A DNA stretch of 64,000 nucleotides from Pseudomonas marincola (lineage in GTDB: Bacteria > Pseudomonadota > Gammaproteobacteria > Pseudomonadales > Pseudomonadaceae), in the NCBI RefSeq assembly GCF_900116605.1, contig NZ_FPBC01000001.1, positions 744,001 to 808,000 on the forward strand, given 5' to 3'. Under the pieces are notes generated by a model. That model searched no databases. It had not been told where the DNA came from and saw only the letters and a program-made list of their open reading frames with translations. This document shows positions 53,720-63,080 of this stretch, in pieces. The translations under genes and the position numbers were made by a program. Position 1 is the stretch's first letter. The number at the start of each line of letters is the position of its first letter.

Positions 53720-54433
53720 ATGCTTGTTCGCGCTGCCATCGCGTTGTTTTGCATCACCTTTTTCTCCTTTGCTTACGCCAATCCGCCACGCACTTTCAGT
53801 GAAGCCAAGAAAATCGGCTGGAAGCTTTATGCGCGCCAATCGGTGGAGTTTTACTGCGGCTGTAAATTCACGGGCAATCGCGTCGATTTGAAAAGCTGCG
53901 GCTACAAACCGCGCAAGAATGCCAAGCGCGCCCAGCGGATCGAGTGGGAACACATTGTCGCGGCGTGGGAAATTGGCCACCAGCGTCAGTGCTGGCAGAA
54001 AGGCGGCCGCAAGAACTGCTCGAAAAATGATGATGTCTATCGCCTTGCCGAAGCCGATCTTCACAATCTGGTACCGGCAATTGGCGAGGTCAACGGCGAC
54101 CGCAGCAACTTCACCTACGGCTGGCTTCCACAAAAGCCCAGCCAGTACGGCGCCTGCCCGGTAGTGGTCGACTTCAAGGCCCGCAAAGCGATGCCACGCC
54201 AGAAGGTACGCGGCATGGTCGCGCGCACTTACCTTTATATGAGCGATCGCTACAAGCTGCGGCTGTCGAGCCAGAATCGCAAACTGTTCAACGCCTGGAA
54301 CAAGGCATACCCGGTGGAGCCATGGGAGCGTCAGCGCAATCAACTGGTGGGCTGCGTGATGGGCTGGGGCAATCCGTATGTGGGCAAGGTCAATCAGCAG
54401 GCTTGCAGCAAGCAGCTGCTGGGCACGCTTTAG
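53720..54433 (+). CDS. endA: Periplasmic endonuclease I (EndA/NucM family)
   Basis: This non-specific DNase/RNase is exported to the periplasm. The 237 residues start with a signal peptide (MLVRAAIALFCITFFSFAYA, cut near residue 20). The beta-beta-alpha-metal nuclease core has RIEWEHIVAAWEIG with the catalytic His, and DLHNLVPAIGEVNGDRSN with the metal-binding Asn. Eight or so cysteines (YCGCKF, CGYKP, CWQKGGRKNC, CP, CVMG, AC) fit the disulfide pattern of the family. Length is normal. It may be activated by Dsb-type oxidation in the periplasm, as known for EndA. Confidence 0.92.
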   Translation: MLVRAAIALFCITFFSFAYANPPRTFSEAKKIGWKLYARQSVEFYCGCKFTGNRVDLKSCGYKPRKNAKRAQRIEWEHIVAAWEIGHQRQCWQKGGRKNCSKNDDVYRLAEADLHNLVPAIGEVNGDRSNFTYGWLPQKPSQYGACPVVVDFKARKAMPRQKVRGMVARTYLYMSDRYKLRLSSQNRKLFNAWNKAYPVEPWERQRNQLVGCVMGWGNPYVGKVNQQACSKQLLGTL

Positions 54434-54442
54434 AGCCTGTTA

Positions 54443-54474
54443 CAGAGGGCGCGGCGCAGAACACACGCCCTCTG
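54443..54474. terminator. Hairpin between convergent endA and the phosphorylase gene
   Basis: CAGAGGGCG and CGCCCTCTG form a perfect 9-bp stem with a 14-base loop between the two stop codons. There is no T-run on either strand, so it is a moderate call. Confidence 0.5.
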
Positions 54475-54483
54475 CATGGCTAA

Positions 54484-55926
54484 TCAGCAGTGCATTTCCA
54501 GCTCGCAACAGCCGTCGACATCGCGGTAGTCGATGCGCGCGGTTTTGTTGATCAAATCGACGCTCAGGCGGCAATAGTATTCGCCATGACGCCAGCCCAT
54601 GACCACGAAGCTGTCGCGTGACGAGTTGAGTTCGAAACGTCCCTGAAACGCCGGGTAATCGCTGCGAAAGCGCATCAACGCCAGCAACCGTTGCACCACG
54701 GGTTTGCACATGGCGCTGTCGACTTCATCGAGGCTGAAAAACTCGCGATTGATATCCCGCGCCTCGCTGGTTCGCTCCATCAGCTCGTAATCGTTACGCC
54801 CGGCCAACAGCCCGACGTAATAGACCTGCGGAATGCCGGGCGTGAAGAATTGGATGGCGCGGGCGATGATGTACGCATCATCGTCACACAGCAGCGCCTC
54901 ATAGAAGGTGCAGGTGAGCTGATAGATAGCGCCGACACTGTGCACACTCACCGCCGAGCGGCGCATGATCGGGTCGGCACTGCGCTGCGAAACATCGTCG
55001 ATCAAGGCTTTGATCTGATCGTCCGGCAATACGCCTTCGACATCTGGAATACAGATGCCGTCATGGGTATCGAGCAAGGTGATTTGATTGCGCGGGCACA
55101 TGCGCAACCAGTTTTTCAGATACCGGCTGTCCGCCATCAACAGGCAATGCAGCACCAGCGGCGGCAATGCAAAAGCATACGGGCGCATGCCGCGGCGTGA
55201 AATAGCATGTTGATAACTGAAGTGATCGTGCACTTCGGGCAGGGTTTCAGCGCCATATTTCTGCGTGGTGTCGCGGAACCACTCAAGAATCCGATAGACC
55301 TCGGGCTCGACCAGAAAGCAATTACTGCCGATGCGTTTGGTGGTGTAGCCGAATGCATCGAGGCGGAACAACTTGACCCCACGCGCCACCAAAAAGGCGA
55401 TGTATCCCTCCATCAACTGATAGGTGTGCGCCGAGGTGTAGTCGAGATCAATCTGCTGCTCGGTGAAGGTGCACCAGACCCGGCCGCGCTCGCCATTGGC
55501 AAACTCGACATCGCGAAACGGCTCCTTCTCTTTGCGGATGTGAATCAGCGACAGATCATCATGGCTGATCTCACCAAGTCGATCGACCTGCACAAAAAGG
55601 TCGGCGTAGGCAGAGGCCTGGCCATTTTTCAGGAAGTCCTGAAACTCGACCGACTCATCGGAGATATGGTTGATGGTCACGTCGAGACACAGGTCAAAGC
55701 GCGAACTGATGCGCTCAACATCGGCCCAGATGCCAAAGCTCGGATCAACCTCGGTGTGGGTCAGCGGCGAGAAGCCGTTATCCGCATTCGACGGATACAG
55801 CGGCAAGATATGCACGCCACCAATCGCGTCACTCAGGTGTTTGTCGATCACTTGATACAGGTCGCCGAGATTATTTCCCAGACGATCGGGGTAGCAGATC
55901 AGCTGAACCTGGTTGCGCAACGCCAT
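54484..55926 (-). CDS. GH13_18 sugar phosphorylase (sucrose phosphorylase-like)
   Basis: The protein has 480 residues and no signal peptide, so is cytoplasmic. The sequence follows sucrose phosphorylases: VQLICYPDRLGNNLGDLYQVI and GGVHILPLYPSNADNGFSPLTHTEVDPSFG at the start. The nucleophile is Asp190 (GVKLFRLDAFGY), the acid/base Glu231 (TLPEVHDHFSYQH) and the third carboxylate Asp289 (LLDTHDG), almost the same numbers as in the Bifidobacterium enzyme (192/232/290). It should phosphorolyse an alpha-glucoside to glucose 1-phosphate. The subfamily also includes glucosylglycerol and glucosylglycerate phosphorylases, so the acceptor is open. No transporter or regulator is beside it. Confidence 0.85.
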   Translation of the reverse strand: MALRNQVQLICYPDRLGNNLGDLYQVIDKHLSDAIGGVHILPLYPSNADNGFSPLTHTEVDPSFGIWADVERISSRFDLCLDVTINHISDESVEFQDFLKNGQASAYADLFVQVDRLGEISHDDLSLIHIRKEKEPFRDVEFANGERGRVWCTFTEQQIDLDYTSAHTYQLMEGYIAFLVARGVKLFRLDAFGYTTKRIGSNCFLVEPEVYRILEWFRDTTQKYGAETLPEVHDHFSYQHAISRRGMRPYAFALPPLVLHCLLMADSRYLKNWLRMCPRNQITLLDTHDGICIPDVEGVLPDDQIKALIDDVSQRSADPIMRRSAVSVHSVGAIYQLTCTFYEALLCDDDAYIIARAIQFFTPGIPQVYYVGLLAGRNDYELMERTSEARDINREFFSLDEVDSAMCKPVVQRLLALMRFRSDYPAFQGRFELNSSRDSFVVMGWRHGEYYCRLSVDLINKTARIDYRDVDGCCELEMHC

Positions 55927-56225
55927 GGCAATGTCCTTCAGTTATCGACTGTCTTTGCCACACCCTAACAAGGTTTCACCCGCACACCCTACCGGTTTTA
56001 GGTTGATAAACGCCCAACGAGTGCCGTCGTGGGCTGCTTCGGCTTACTCACAGCATCAATAAATGCAGTGCAACGTTCAGGAAAAGATGCCGAACACTGT
56101 TTTGTATTCACGGCAATGAACCACGCTTTAGCGCGAAAAGATGTCGGAACACGTTCTATATGCTCAAAACATCATAGAAAACCCCCAATTTTGAGCCGAT
56201 ACGCGCAATAACACTCACAGCTGTA

Positions 56226-56239
56226 TTGACTCAGGTCAA
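56226..56239. promoter_or_regulatory. Anr/FNR-like box upstream of the autotransporter
   Basis: TTGACTCAGGTCAA is a dyad of TTGAC and GTCAA arms with a 4-base spacer, close to the FNR-family consensus (TTGAT-N4-ATCAA). It is 479 bases before the autotransporter ATG. Oxygen-dependent control of a long leader transcript is possible. Confidence 0.4.
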
Positions 56240-56421
56240 CCGCCTCTCGCGCAAAATCATACACAGTGCACACGTGTTTTTATTGACGCCATTTAAGTGC
56301 CGCCATCAATTCGATTAGCTCGCACTTATCAGTAGCAGCTTTGGAGCGGGACAGCGTTGAAGTCGATTGAATGGCGAGAGTTACGACGACACACAACTAA
56401 TCATTAACCCTAGAGGCAGAA

Positions 56422-56496
56422 GTGAACAACCAGAAACGCAACACACGGCTGAAGTTAATCATCCTCTCATCACTCGGCTGTTTCCGACTCCCCTGA
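56422..56496 (+). CDS. Possible 24-residue leader ORF
   Basis: A GTG start at 56422, with AGAGGC seven bases upstream, opens a frame of 24 codons ending in TGA at 56494. The peptide would be basic at first (MNNQKRNTRLK), then hydrophobic (LIILSSLGCF), resembling a small signal or leader peptide. It lies within the long leader of the autotransporter. There is no other evidence of expression, and it may be chance. Confidence 0.25.
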   Translation: MNNQKRNTRLKLIILSSLGCFRLP

Positions 56497-56717
56497 GTTC
56501 AAACCGCCTCCCTGCGCAGCAGCGCAGCATCGTCGCCCCTTGAAGCGACTTCCGGGCTGGTTCTAACCACGCCGACACCCTCACCGAGTCGAGCTACAGC
56601 TTGAGGCCTTGCCTATGCGCTGCAGCCCGCATTCCGCTCGATTCAGCAGCCACAAGGAGCGTCGTGCTGCCTATTGAGACCGGAACATTTGGCCATCTAT
56701 AGGGAGGTCACACTGTT

Positions 56718-59700
56718 ATGAAATTGTTAAGCCATTCAGGTAATTCACAAAGGCTGGATACACCTACAGCAAATCTTAAGTTGATGGCTCTCGCTGTTGC
56801 GTTGGCTGTGAGCGGAATCAGCCAAGTTGCTGTTGCAGGCTCGTGCACGACCTCCAGCGCCGGCAGTTGGACATGCAGTGGCGCAGCCGATCCAACCACC
56901 GACAGCTTTATCCATATAAGCGAAAGCGGCAGCTTGGATCTTATGATGGAAGATGACTTCGGCCTGAATGTGGACACCCCGGAAGCGGCCATCTTGGGCG
57001 TAGTCACGCCCGGCAGCACAGGCGATCTGGTTATCACTCAGGGCACTGGCACCATTACCCAAAATGGTACGGGCACTGCGGTGGGCGGCCGAAATGAAGG
57101 CACTGGGAATGTCATCATGAACATCGGCGCGCAGGGTGACACAGGAACCAGCGGCAGCCTGTATGCCGACGCCCAAGGCGGCGGGGACATTACGCTGAAT
57201 GTTTACAAGTCTGTATCCAGCAAGGGTTACAGCGCAATTTCAGCCAGCACCACGGCCAACGGCAATATCAATATCTACGCCGCCGAAGATATTGACGCGA
57301 TGAATACCAACTCAAACAGTAGTCGCGGTATTTTAGCCACTGCCGACGACGGCAACGTCGATATAAAGGCTGACGGCAATGTCAGCGGTCAAGCTGGCGG
57401 CGTCTACGTCACAGGCGGCAAGGATGTGAACATCGACATTAACGGTGATGTGACCTCTGGAGTGACCTCGCTTGCAACTGCTGGCGTGGGCGTCGCCAAT
57501 AACACCGGCAGCACTACGGTTAACGTTCAGGGCGACGTGACATCTCACACGGATGATGGTGTCATGCTCTATGCGCATTCAGGCGCTGGCAGCCAAAGCG
57601 TGCATGTAGGCGGCGATGTAACGGCAACCGATGGCGGAGGCATAGCCGTTACGAGCACGGGTAGCAGCGAAGCCATCAACATTGCAGTTGATGGCAATGT
57701 GACCGCTAACGATTTCACACATGGCGGTATCTATGCATTTCAGGACAACGGCTCAGGAGATATTCATGCAACAGTCGGCGGCGATGTAACCACGACTGAC
57801 GGCCGCGGTTCTACCCTGTATGCGGATCGTGGCGGCGACGTGACCGTACACATTGACGGCGATATTAATGCCAAGACAGATGGGGTCTACGCAGTCTCAA
57901 ACAACAAGGACTCTTCTGCTCATGGCGACGTCAACGTTTCAGTTGGCGGCGATATCAATGCCGGACGCCATGGCATTAGAGCCACTTCAAACGGTTCAGT
58001 AAACGTGCAAGTAGGTGGCAACGTTACAGCTGGCGATGCACTCGGTATCTCTGCCATATCCACAGATCAAGGAAGCGAAGGCGGTATCACCATTGAAGCG
58101 ATGGGTGATGTCACGTCCGGCACCTCCTCCAACGCAAATCCTGAGTGGACCATCTACGCCGATAATCAAGGCACTGCAGATTCTTACATCCGTACGCAAG
58201 GTGATGTCACCGGAGGCGATGTTGGCATTAAGGCCAACTCTGGCGGTGATGTTGTGGTGGATGCGCATGGTCTGATCTCTGGCGACAGCGGTGTCGCCGT
58301 CGACATGACCGGCGTGAGCGGCGCGTCCACCTTGATGCTCAGCGATAACTGGGCTCTTTCAGGCCAAGCCCAAGCTGGTAATGGCACCAATGATGTTCTG
58401 CAATTGGCGGGCAATACCGATTCCGCGCTGGACTTGAGCACTGTCGGCGACACCGGCAATGCCAACGGCATCATTGGCTTTGAAAACCTGCTGAAAACCG
58501 ACAGCGCCACATGGACGCTGAACGGCGAGCAAACCCAGGGCGGATTCGACTCGGTAACGCTGCAAAGCGGCACAACCGTTTTGAACAACGCCACCTTGTT
58601 GGCCACCGGCTCGCCTGTGGATATCCAGCAAGCCGCCACCCTGCAAACCAATGGCAGCTCAACCATCAATGGCAGCGTCAATAACAGCGGCACCATGAGT
58701 TTTGACTCAACACAGCTCGGCTCGACACTGACCATCAATGGCAACTACACCGGCAACAATGGTTTGCTGCACTTCAACACTGTGCTGGGCGACGACAATT
58801 CACAGACCGACAAACTTGTCGTACAAGGCGACACCGCTGGCACCACTAATGTGGCTGTCACCAATGCAGGCGGGACTGGCGCCTCGACCCTCAATGGCAT
58901 TGAGCTGATTGATGTCGGCGGCCAGTCGAACGGCGAGTTTGTCCAGCAAGGCCGGATTGCCGCCGGTGCCTATGATTACAGCTTGGTACGCGGTCAGGGC
59001 AGCAACGCCAACAACTGGTATTTGAGTAGCCAGGTTTCCGCCCCGATTACACCACTAACACCGGCGGTTCCCCCAGTCACCACAGAACCGGGCACACCGT
59101 TAACGCCAACGGTCCCGCCGGTGATCACAGAACCGAGCACTCCACCCGCTCAGCCGGAGATGATCCTGCGGCCGGAAGGCGCAAGCTACAGCGCCAACCT
59201 GGCAGCTGCCAACACCCTGTTTGCCATGGACATGCATGACCGCATCGGCTCCAGCACCTATGTGGATCCAACAACAGGCGAGCACAAACGCAGCAAATTG
59301 TGGCTGCGCACTGAAGATGGCCACGGTCATTTCAACGACAGCAGCGAGCAATTGCGCACCCACAACGACCACACGGTGGTGCAGTTGGGCGCTGATCTGT
59401 TTGGCGGCAGCTTCAATGGCACCGACAAATGGGAAGCTGGTTTGATGGCAGGCTACGGCAGCAGCGAGAGCGAGTCGCACTCCAAGGTCACCGGCTACTC
59501 ATCCGAAGGTGAGGTCAGTGGTTACAGCGTGGGCGGTTATGCCACCTGGTTTGCTAACGCGAATGAGCAAACCGGCGCATATGTGGACACATGGGCACAA
59601 TATGGCTGGTTTGATAACCGCGTTAAGGGCGACGGTTTGCAGGCGGAGCATTACGACTCCAGCGGTCTGACTGCATCGATCGAGTCTGGCTACACCTTCA

Positions 59701-60110
59701 AATTGGAAGGCGAGCAGCATGACTACTTTGTACAGCCCCAGGCGCAGCTGATCTATATGGGCGTGACAGCCGACAACCACACCGAGCATAACGGCACCCG
59801 AGTGCGCGATGCTCAGGACAAGAACGTGCAGACTCGCCTTGGTGCGCGCGCCTCCATGCGCAGCAAGATCAAGCAAGGGCTCGAGCCGTTTGTGGAAGTG
59901 AACTGGCTGCACAACAGCAATGAGTTTGGCAGCAGCCTCGACGGAGTCACTGTAAGCCAGGACGGCGCACGCAACATCGGCGAGATGAGCCTTGGTCTCA
60001 GTGGCAAGGTAGGCAAGAACGTCGAAGTCTGGGGCAAGATGACCCAGCAGATCGGTGAGGATGACTACCGCGACTCGGCAGCTACAGTTGGGTTGAAGGT
60101 TAACTTCTGA
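56718..60110 (+). CDS. Type V (autotransporter) outer-membrane protein with repetitive beta-helix passenger
   Basis: This is an 1130-residue surface protein. A long signal peptide covers residues 1-40 (cleavage after QVAVA), then a two-Cys motif (GSC-x9-C). The passenger (about 60-775) contains 10 or more repeats with the core V-x-V-x-G-D-V/I-T/N-x-x-x-x-G-I-x-A, as in DINGDVTSG, HVGGDVTATDGGGIAV, HIDGDINAKTDGVYAV and SVGGDINAGRHGIRAT. These are probable rungs of a beta-helix. A Pro/Thr linker with two copies of TPLTPxVPPVxTEPxTP (about 775-812) leads to the C-terminal barrel, ending in LKVNF with the required terminal Phe. No protease or adhesin motif is recognised. Control may involve the FNR-like box upstream. 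Confidence 0.9.
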   Translation: MKLLSHSGNSQRLDTPTANLKLMALAVALAVSGISQVAVAGSCTTSSAGSWTCSGAADPTTDSFIHISESGSLDLMMEDDFGLNVDTPEAAILGVVTPGSTGDLVITQGTGTITQNGTGTAVGGRNEGTGNVIMNIGAQGDTGTSGSLYADAQGGGDITLNVYKSVSSKGYSAISASTTANGNINIYAAEDIDAMNTNSNSSRGILATADDGNVDIKADGNVSGQAGGVYVTGGKDVNIDINGDVTSGVTSLATAGVGVANNTGSTTVNVQGDVTSHTDDGVMLYAHSGAGSQSVHVGGDVTATDGGGIAVTSTGSSEAINIAVDGNVTANDFTHGGIYAFQDNGSGDIHATVGGDVTTTDGRGSTLYADRGGDVTVHIDGDINAKTDGVYAVSNNKDSSAHGDVNVSVGGDINAGRHGIRATSNGSVNVQVGGNVTAGDALGISAISTDQGSEGGITIEAMGDVTSGTSSNANPEWTIYADNQGTADSYIRTQGDVTGGDVGIKANSGGDVVVDAHGLISGDSGVAVDMTGVSGASTLMLSDNWALSGQAQAGNGTNDVLQLAGNTDSALDLSTVGDTGNANGIIGFENLLKTDSATWTLNGEQTQGGFDSVTLQSGTTVLNNATLLATGSPVDIQQAATLQTNGSSTINGSVNNSGTMSFDSTQLGSTLTINGNYTGNNGLLHFNTVLGDDNSQTDKLVVQGDTAGTTNVAVTNAGGTGASTLNGIELIDVGGQSNGEFVQQGRIAAGAYDYSLVRGQGSNANNWYLSSQVSAPITPLTPAVPPVTTEPGTPLTPTVPPVITEPSTPPAQPEMILRPEGASYSANLAAANTLFAMDMHDRIGSSTYVDPTTGEHKRSKLWLRTEDGHGHFNDSSEQLRTHNDHTVVQLGADLFGGSFNGTDKWEAGLMAGYGSSESESHSKVTGYSSEGEVSGYSVGGYATWFANANEQTGAYVDTWAQYGWFDNRVKGDGLQAEHYDSSGLTASIESGYTFKLEGEQHDYFVQPQAQLIYMGVTADNHTEHNGTRVRDAQDKNVQTRLGARASMRSKIKQGLEPFVEVNWLHNSNEFGSSLDGVTVSQDGARNIGEMSLGLSGKVGKNVEVWGKMTQQIGEDDYRDSAATVGLKVNF

Positions 60111-60134
60111 TCACACCTTAAAAACTGCAACCAT

Positions 60135-60170
60135 AAAAAAGGCCAGCTCCCTTCGGGACTGGCCTTTTTT
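60135..60170. terminator. Bidirectional terminator between the autotransporter and thrC
   Basis: AAAAAAGGCCAG and CTGGCCTTTTTT enclose a short inner stem (TCCC/GGGA, loop TTC) with a one-base bulge. T-runs on both strands fit convergent genes. Confidence 0.93.
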
Positions 60171-60183
60171 ACATGCAGCGCTC

Positions 60184-61593
60184 TTACAGTGGCTTACCGC
60201 GATTGCCATGTGCGGCAACGAAGCCCTGCACGGCTTTCAGGTCGTTGGCCAACACAGTGCAACGCTCATCGCGCTCGAACAGGTCGGCGAGATGCGCGGG
60301 CAATGTAGGCGACTCGCCGACACCGGCCTTTTCAACGGCATCCGGGAATTTGACCGGATGCGCCGTACCCAGAACCACCATAGGCACAGCCAGGCTGCGA
60401 CGGCATTCGCGGGCGGCGCGCACGCCGATTGCAGTGTGCGGATCGAGCAATTCGCCGCACTCGTTGAACACTTCAGTGATGGTTTCGCAGGTTGCCTGAT
60501 CATCCACAGCCAACGAATCGAACAGCTTGCGGGCTTCGGTCCAACGATCATCTTCGATGCTGAAACCACCGCCCTGCTTGAAGTTGGCCATCAACTCGGC
60601 AATCGACGCGCCGTTGCGACCGTGCAGGTCGAACAGCAAGCGTTCGAAGTTAGACGACACCATGATGTCCATCGACGGCGACAAGGTCGGGTGCAGCGTC
60701 TCTTTGACGTACTGATTACCGCTCATGAAGCGGTGCAGAATGTCGTTACGGTTGGTCGCAACGATCAACTGGCTGATCGGCAGGCCCATGTTACGCGCGA
60801 GGTAACCCGCGAAGATGTCACCGAAGTTGCCGGTTGGCACCGAGAACGCGACAGAGCGCGCCGGGCCGCCAAGCTGCAGGGAGGCGTGGAAGTAGTAAAC
60901 GATCTGGGCCATGATCCGCGCCCAGTTGATCGAGTTCACGGCAACCAGTCGCGTGCCTTTAAGGAAGCTCTGGTCAGCAAAGCTGTCCTTGATCATCTCC
61001 TGGCAATCGTCGAAGTTACCCTCAACGGCGATGTTGTGGATGTTCTCGCCCATGATGGTGGTCATCTGGCGACGCTGAACTTCCGAGACGCGGTTGTGCG
61101 GGTGCAGGATGAAAATGTCGACGTTTTCGCAACGGCGGCAGCCTTCAATCGCAGCCGAACCGGTATCGCCGGAGGTTGCGCCCATGATGACCACGCGCTC
61201 ACCGCGCTTCTCAAGCACATAATCGAGCAGGCGACCGAGCAGCTGCAGCGCGAAGTCTTTAAACGCCAAGGTCGGGCCGTGGAACAGTTCGAGCACCCAC
61301 TCGTTGCTGTTCAGCTGACGCAATGGCGCGACCGCATTGTGGGCAAATACGCCGTAGGTTTCTTCAAGGATTTTCTTGAAGTCGGCATCCGGAATGCTGC
61401 CGGTTACGAACGGGCGCATCACGCGGAAAGCCAGTTCGTGATACGGCAGGCCAGCCCAGGAAGCGATTTCTTCCTGGGTGAAACGTGGCAGGTTCTCTGG
61501 CACGTACAGGCCGCCGTCGCTGGCAAGACCTGCCAGCAGTACATCTTCAAAATTCAGGGCCGGGGCCTGGCCGCGAGTACTGATATAACGCAT
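60184..61593 (-). CDS. thrC: Threonine synthase
   Basis: This PLP enzyme turns O-phosphohomoserine into threonine and phosphate. The 469 residues begin MRYISTRGQAPALNFEDVLLAGLASDGGLYVPE, the standard ThrC start. The PLP lysine lies in FHGPTLAFKDFALQLLGRLLDY, and VVIMGATSGDTGSAAIEG is the phosphate-binding loop. AFSVPTGNFGDIFAGYLARNMG follows. It is the longer gammaproteobacterial type. It lies 48 bases downstream of hom, likely in the same transcript. Confidence 0.97.
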   Translation of the reverse strand: MRYISTRGQAPALNFEDVLLAGLASDGGLYVPENLPRFTQEEIASWAGLPYHELAFRVMRPFVTGSIPDADFKKILEETYGVFAHNAVAPLRQLNSNEWVLELFHGPTLAFKDFALQLLGRLLDYVLEKRGERVVIMGATSGDTGSAAIEGCRRCENVDIFILHPHNRVSEVQRRQMTTIMGENIHNIAVEGNFDDCQEMIKDSFADQSFLKGTRLVAVNSINWARIMAQIVYYFHASLQLGGPARSVAFSVPTGNFGDIFAGYLARNMGLPISQLIVATNRNDILHRFMSGNQYVKETLHPTLSPSMDIMVSSNFERLLFDLHGRNGASIAELMANFKQGGGFSIEDDRWTEARKLFDSLAVDDQATCETITEVFNECGELLDPHTAIGVRAARECRRSLAVPMVVLGTAHPVKFPDAVEKAGVGESPTLPAHLADLFERDERCTVLANDLKAVQGFVAAHGNRGKPL

Positions 61594-61641
61594 TTCTACA
61601 AACCTTTGGCTTGAGCGTGGGCGGCAAAACCGCCCAGCTGA

Positions 61642-62946
61642 TTAATTCAACTGTTCGACGCGGATGCGCACGACATTGCCGACCACATCATCCAGCGCTT
61701 CAAGCGCGCTGATGGCGTCATCAATGTGTGACTCGACTACGCGATGAGTCACCAGAATCATTGGCACCAGGCCGTCATGTTCTTCGACTTCTTTTTGCAT
61801 GATCGATTCAATATTGATTCCGCGAGCCGACAGAATACTGGCCACCTGAGCCAAAACGCCCGGACGGTCTTTAGCCTGAATGCGCAGGTAGTAAGCGCTC
61901 TCGCAGGCATTGATCGGCAGAATCGGGTGATCTGACAACGCGTCCGGCTGGAAGGCCAAATGCGGCACATGATTGGTTGGGTCGGTAGTCAAAGCACGCA
62001 CCACGTCGACCAAATCCGCCACCACAGACGATGCAGTTGGCTCCATACCGGCGCCAGCGCCGTAGTACAGGGTTGAACCAACAGCGTCACCGTTAACCAT
62101 CACGGCGTTCATTACGCCGTTGACGTTGGCGATCAGGCGATCAGCCGGGATCAATGTCGGGTGAACGCGCAATTCAATGCCCGCGTCAGTGCGGCGAGCC
62201 ACACCCAGATGCTTGATGCGATAACCCAGCGCGTCAGCGTAGTTGACGTCTGCCGAGGTCAGCTTGGTGATGCCCTCGGTGTAGGCCTTGTCAAACTGCA
62301 GCGGCACACCAAAGGCGATGGACGCCAGAATGGTCAGCTTGTGCGCCGCGTCGATGCCTTCAACGTCGAAGGTTGGGTCTGCTTCGGCATAACCCAGCGC
62401 CTGCGCCTCTGCGAGCACGTCTTCGAAGGTACGGCCCTTCTCGCGCATTTCGCTGAGAATGAAGTTGCCGGTGCCGTTGATGATGCCCGCCAGCCAGTTG
62501 ATACGGTTGGCAGCGAGGCCTTCGCGGATGGCCTTGATCACCGGGATGCCGCCAGCAACAGCAGCTTCGAATGCGACGATTACGCCCTTCTCGCGCGCTT
62601 TGGCGAAGATCTCATTACCGTACACAGCAATCAGCGCCTTGTTGGCAGTGACCACGTGCTTGCCGTTCTCGATGGCCTTGAGCACCAGATCGCGGGCGAT
62701 GGTGCTGCCACCAATCAACTCGATGACGATCTCGATTTCAGGGTTGTTGGCAACCTCGAATACATCGTTGGTAATCGCAGTGCCGGTTGTATCGCATTGT
62801 GGGTTGGCTGAACGCTGCGCAATCTGCGCCACTTCAATACCACGCCCAGCGCGCCGCGCAATTTCTTCGGCGTTACGCTTGAGCACGTTAAATGTACCGC
62901 CACCGACAGTACCTAATCCACAGATGCCTACTTTGACCGGTTTCAC
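61642..62946 (-). CDS. hom: Homoserine dehydrogenase
   Basis: This enzyme reduces aspartate semialdehyde to homoserine, the branch point to threonine and methionine. The 434-residue monofunctional form starts with a Rossmann motif (GICGLGTVGGGTFNVL). ANKALIAVYGNEIFA, AAVAGGIPVIKAIREGLAANRINWLAGIINGTGNFIL and the catalytic region EADPTFDVEGIDAAHKLTILASIAFG are clear. The C-terminal ACT domain (about 350-430, YYLRIQAKDRPGVLAQVASIL) implies feedback control by threonine. It is followed by thrC; dsbC is 134 bases upstream. Confidence 0.97.
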   Translation of the reverse strand: MKPVKVGICGLGTVGGGTFNVLKRNAEEIARRAGRGIEVAQIAQRSANPQCDTTGTAITNDVFEVANNPEIEIVIELIGGSTIARDLVLKAIENGKHVVTANKALIAVYGNEIFAKAREKGVIVAFEAAVAGGIPVIKAIREGLAANRINWLAGIINGTGNFILSEMREKGRTFEDVLAEAQALGYAEADPTFDVEGIDAAHKLTILASIAFGVPLQFDKAYTEGITKLTSADVNYADALGYRIKHLGVARRTDAGIELRVHPTLIPADRLIANVNGVMNAVMVNGDAVGSTLYYGAGAGMEPTASSVVADLVDVVRALTTDPTNHVPHLAFQPDALSDHPILPINACESAYYLRIQAKDRPGVLAQVASILSARGINIESIMQKEVEEHDGLVPMILVTHRVVESHIDDAISALEALDDVVGNVVRIRVEQLN

Positions 62947-63080
62947 ACTGAACTCCCATCAGTACTGCATAAAACGACCGACTGATAAGCCGGCCGCAGA
63001 AAATAGAGCCGCACATTACGAAGCGGCTGCTTATTAGTCAATCTACATGGGCGCCAAGCTGATCAGCGCCCTGCTGCATA

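Larger units (their letters stand above)
55927..56717 (+). other. Long non-coding leader region before the autotransporter gene
   Basis: These 791 bases hold no gene of normal size. They carry an FNR/Anr-like dyad at 56226, a possible short ORF at 56422-56496 and, directly before the autotransporter, GGGAGGT nine bases ahead of the ATG. A 60-codon open frame at 56029 lacks a ribosome site and conserved features. The divergent phosphorylase gene's promoter must also lie at the left end. Confidence 0.6.

Noticed and set aside
56029-56211. A 60-codon open frame in the autotransporter leader
   Set aside because: No ribosome site, no hydrophobic or domain pattern, and composition like the surrounding non-coding DNA.
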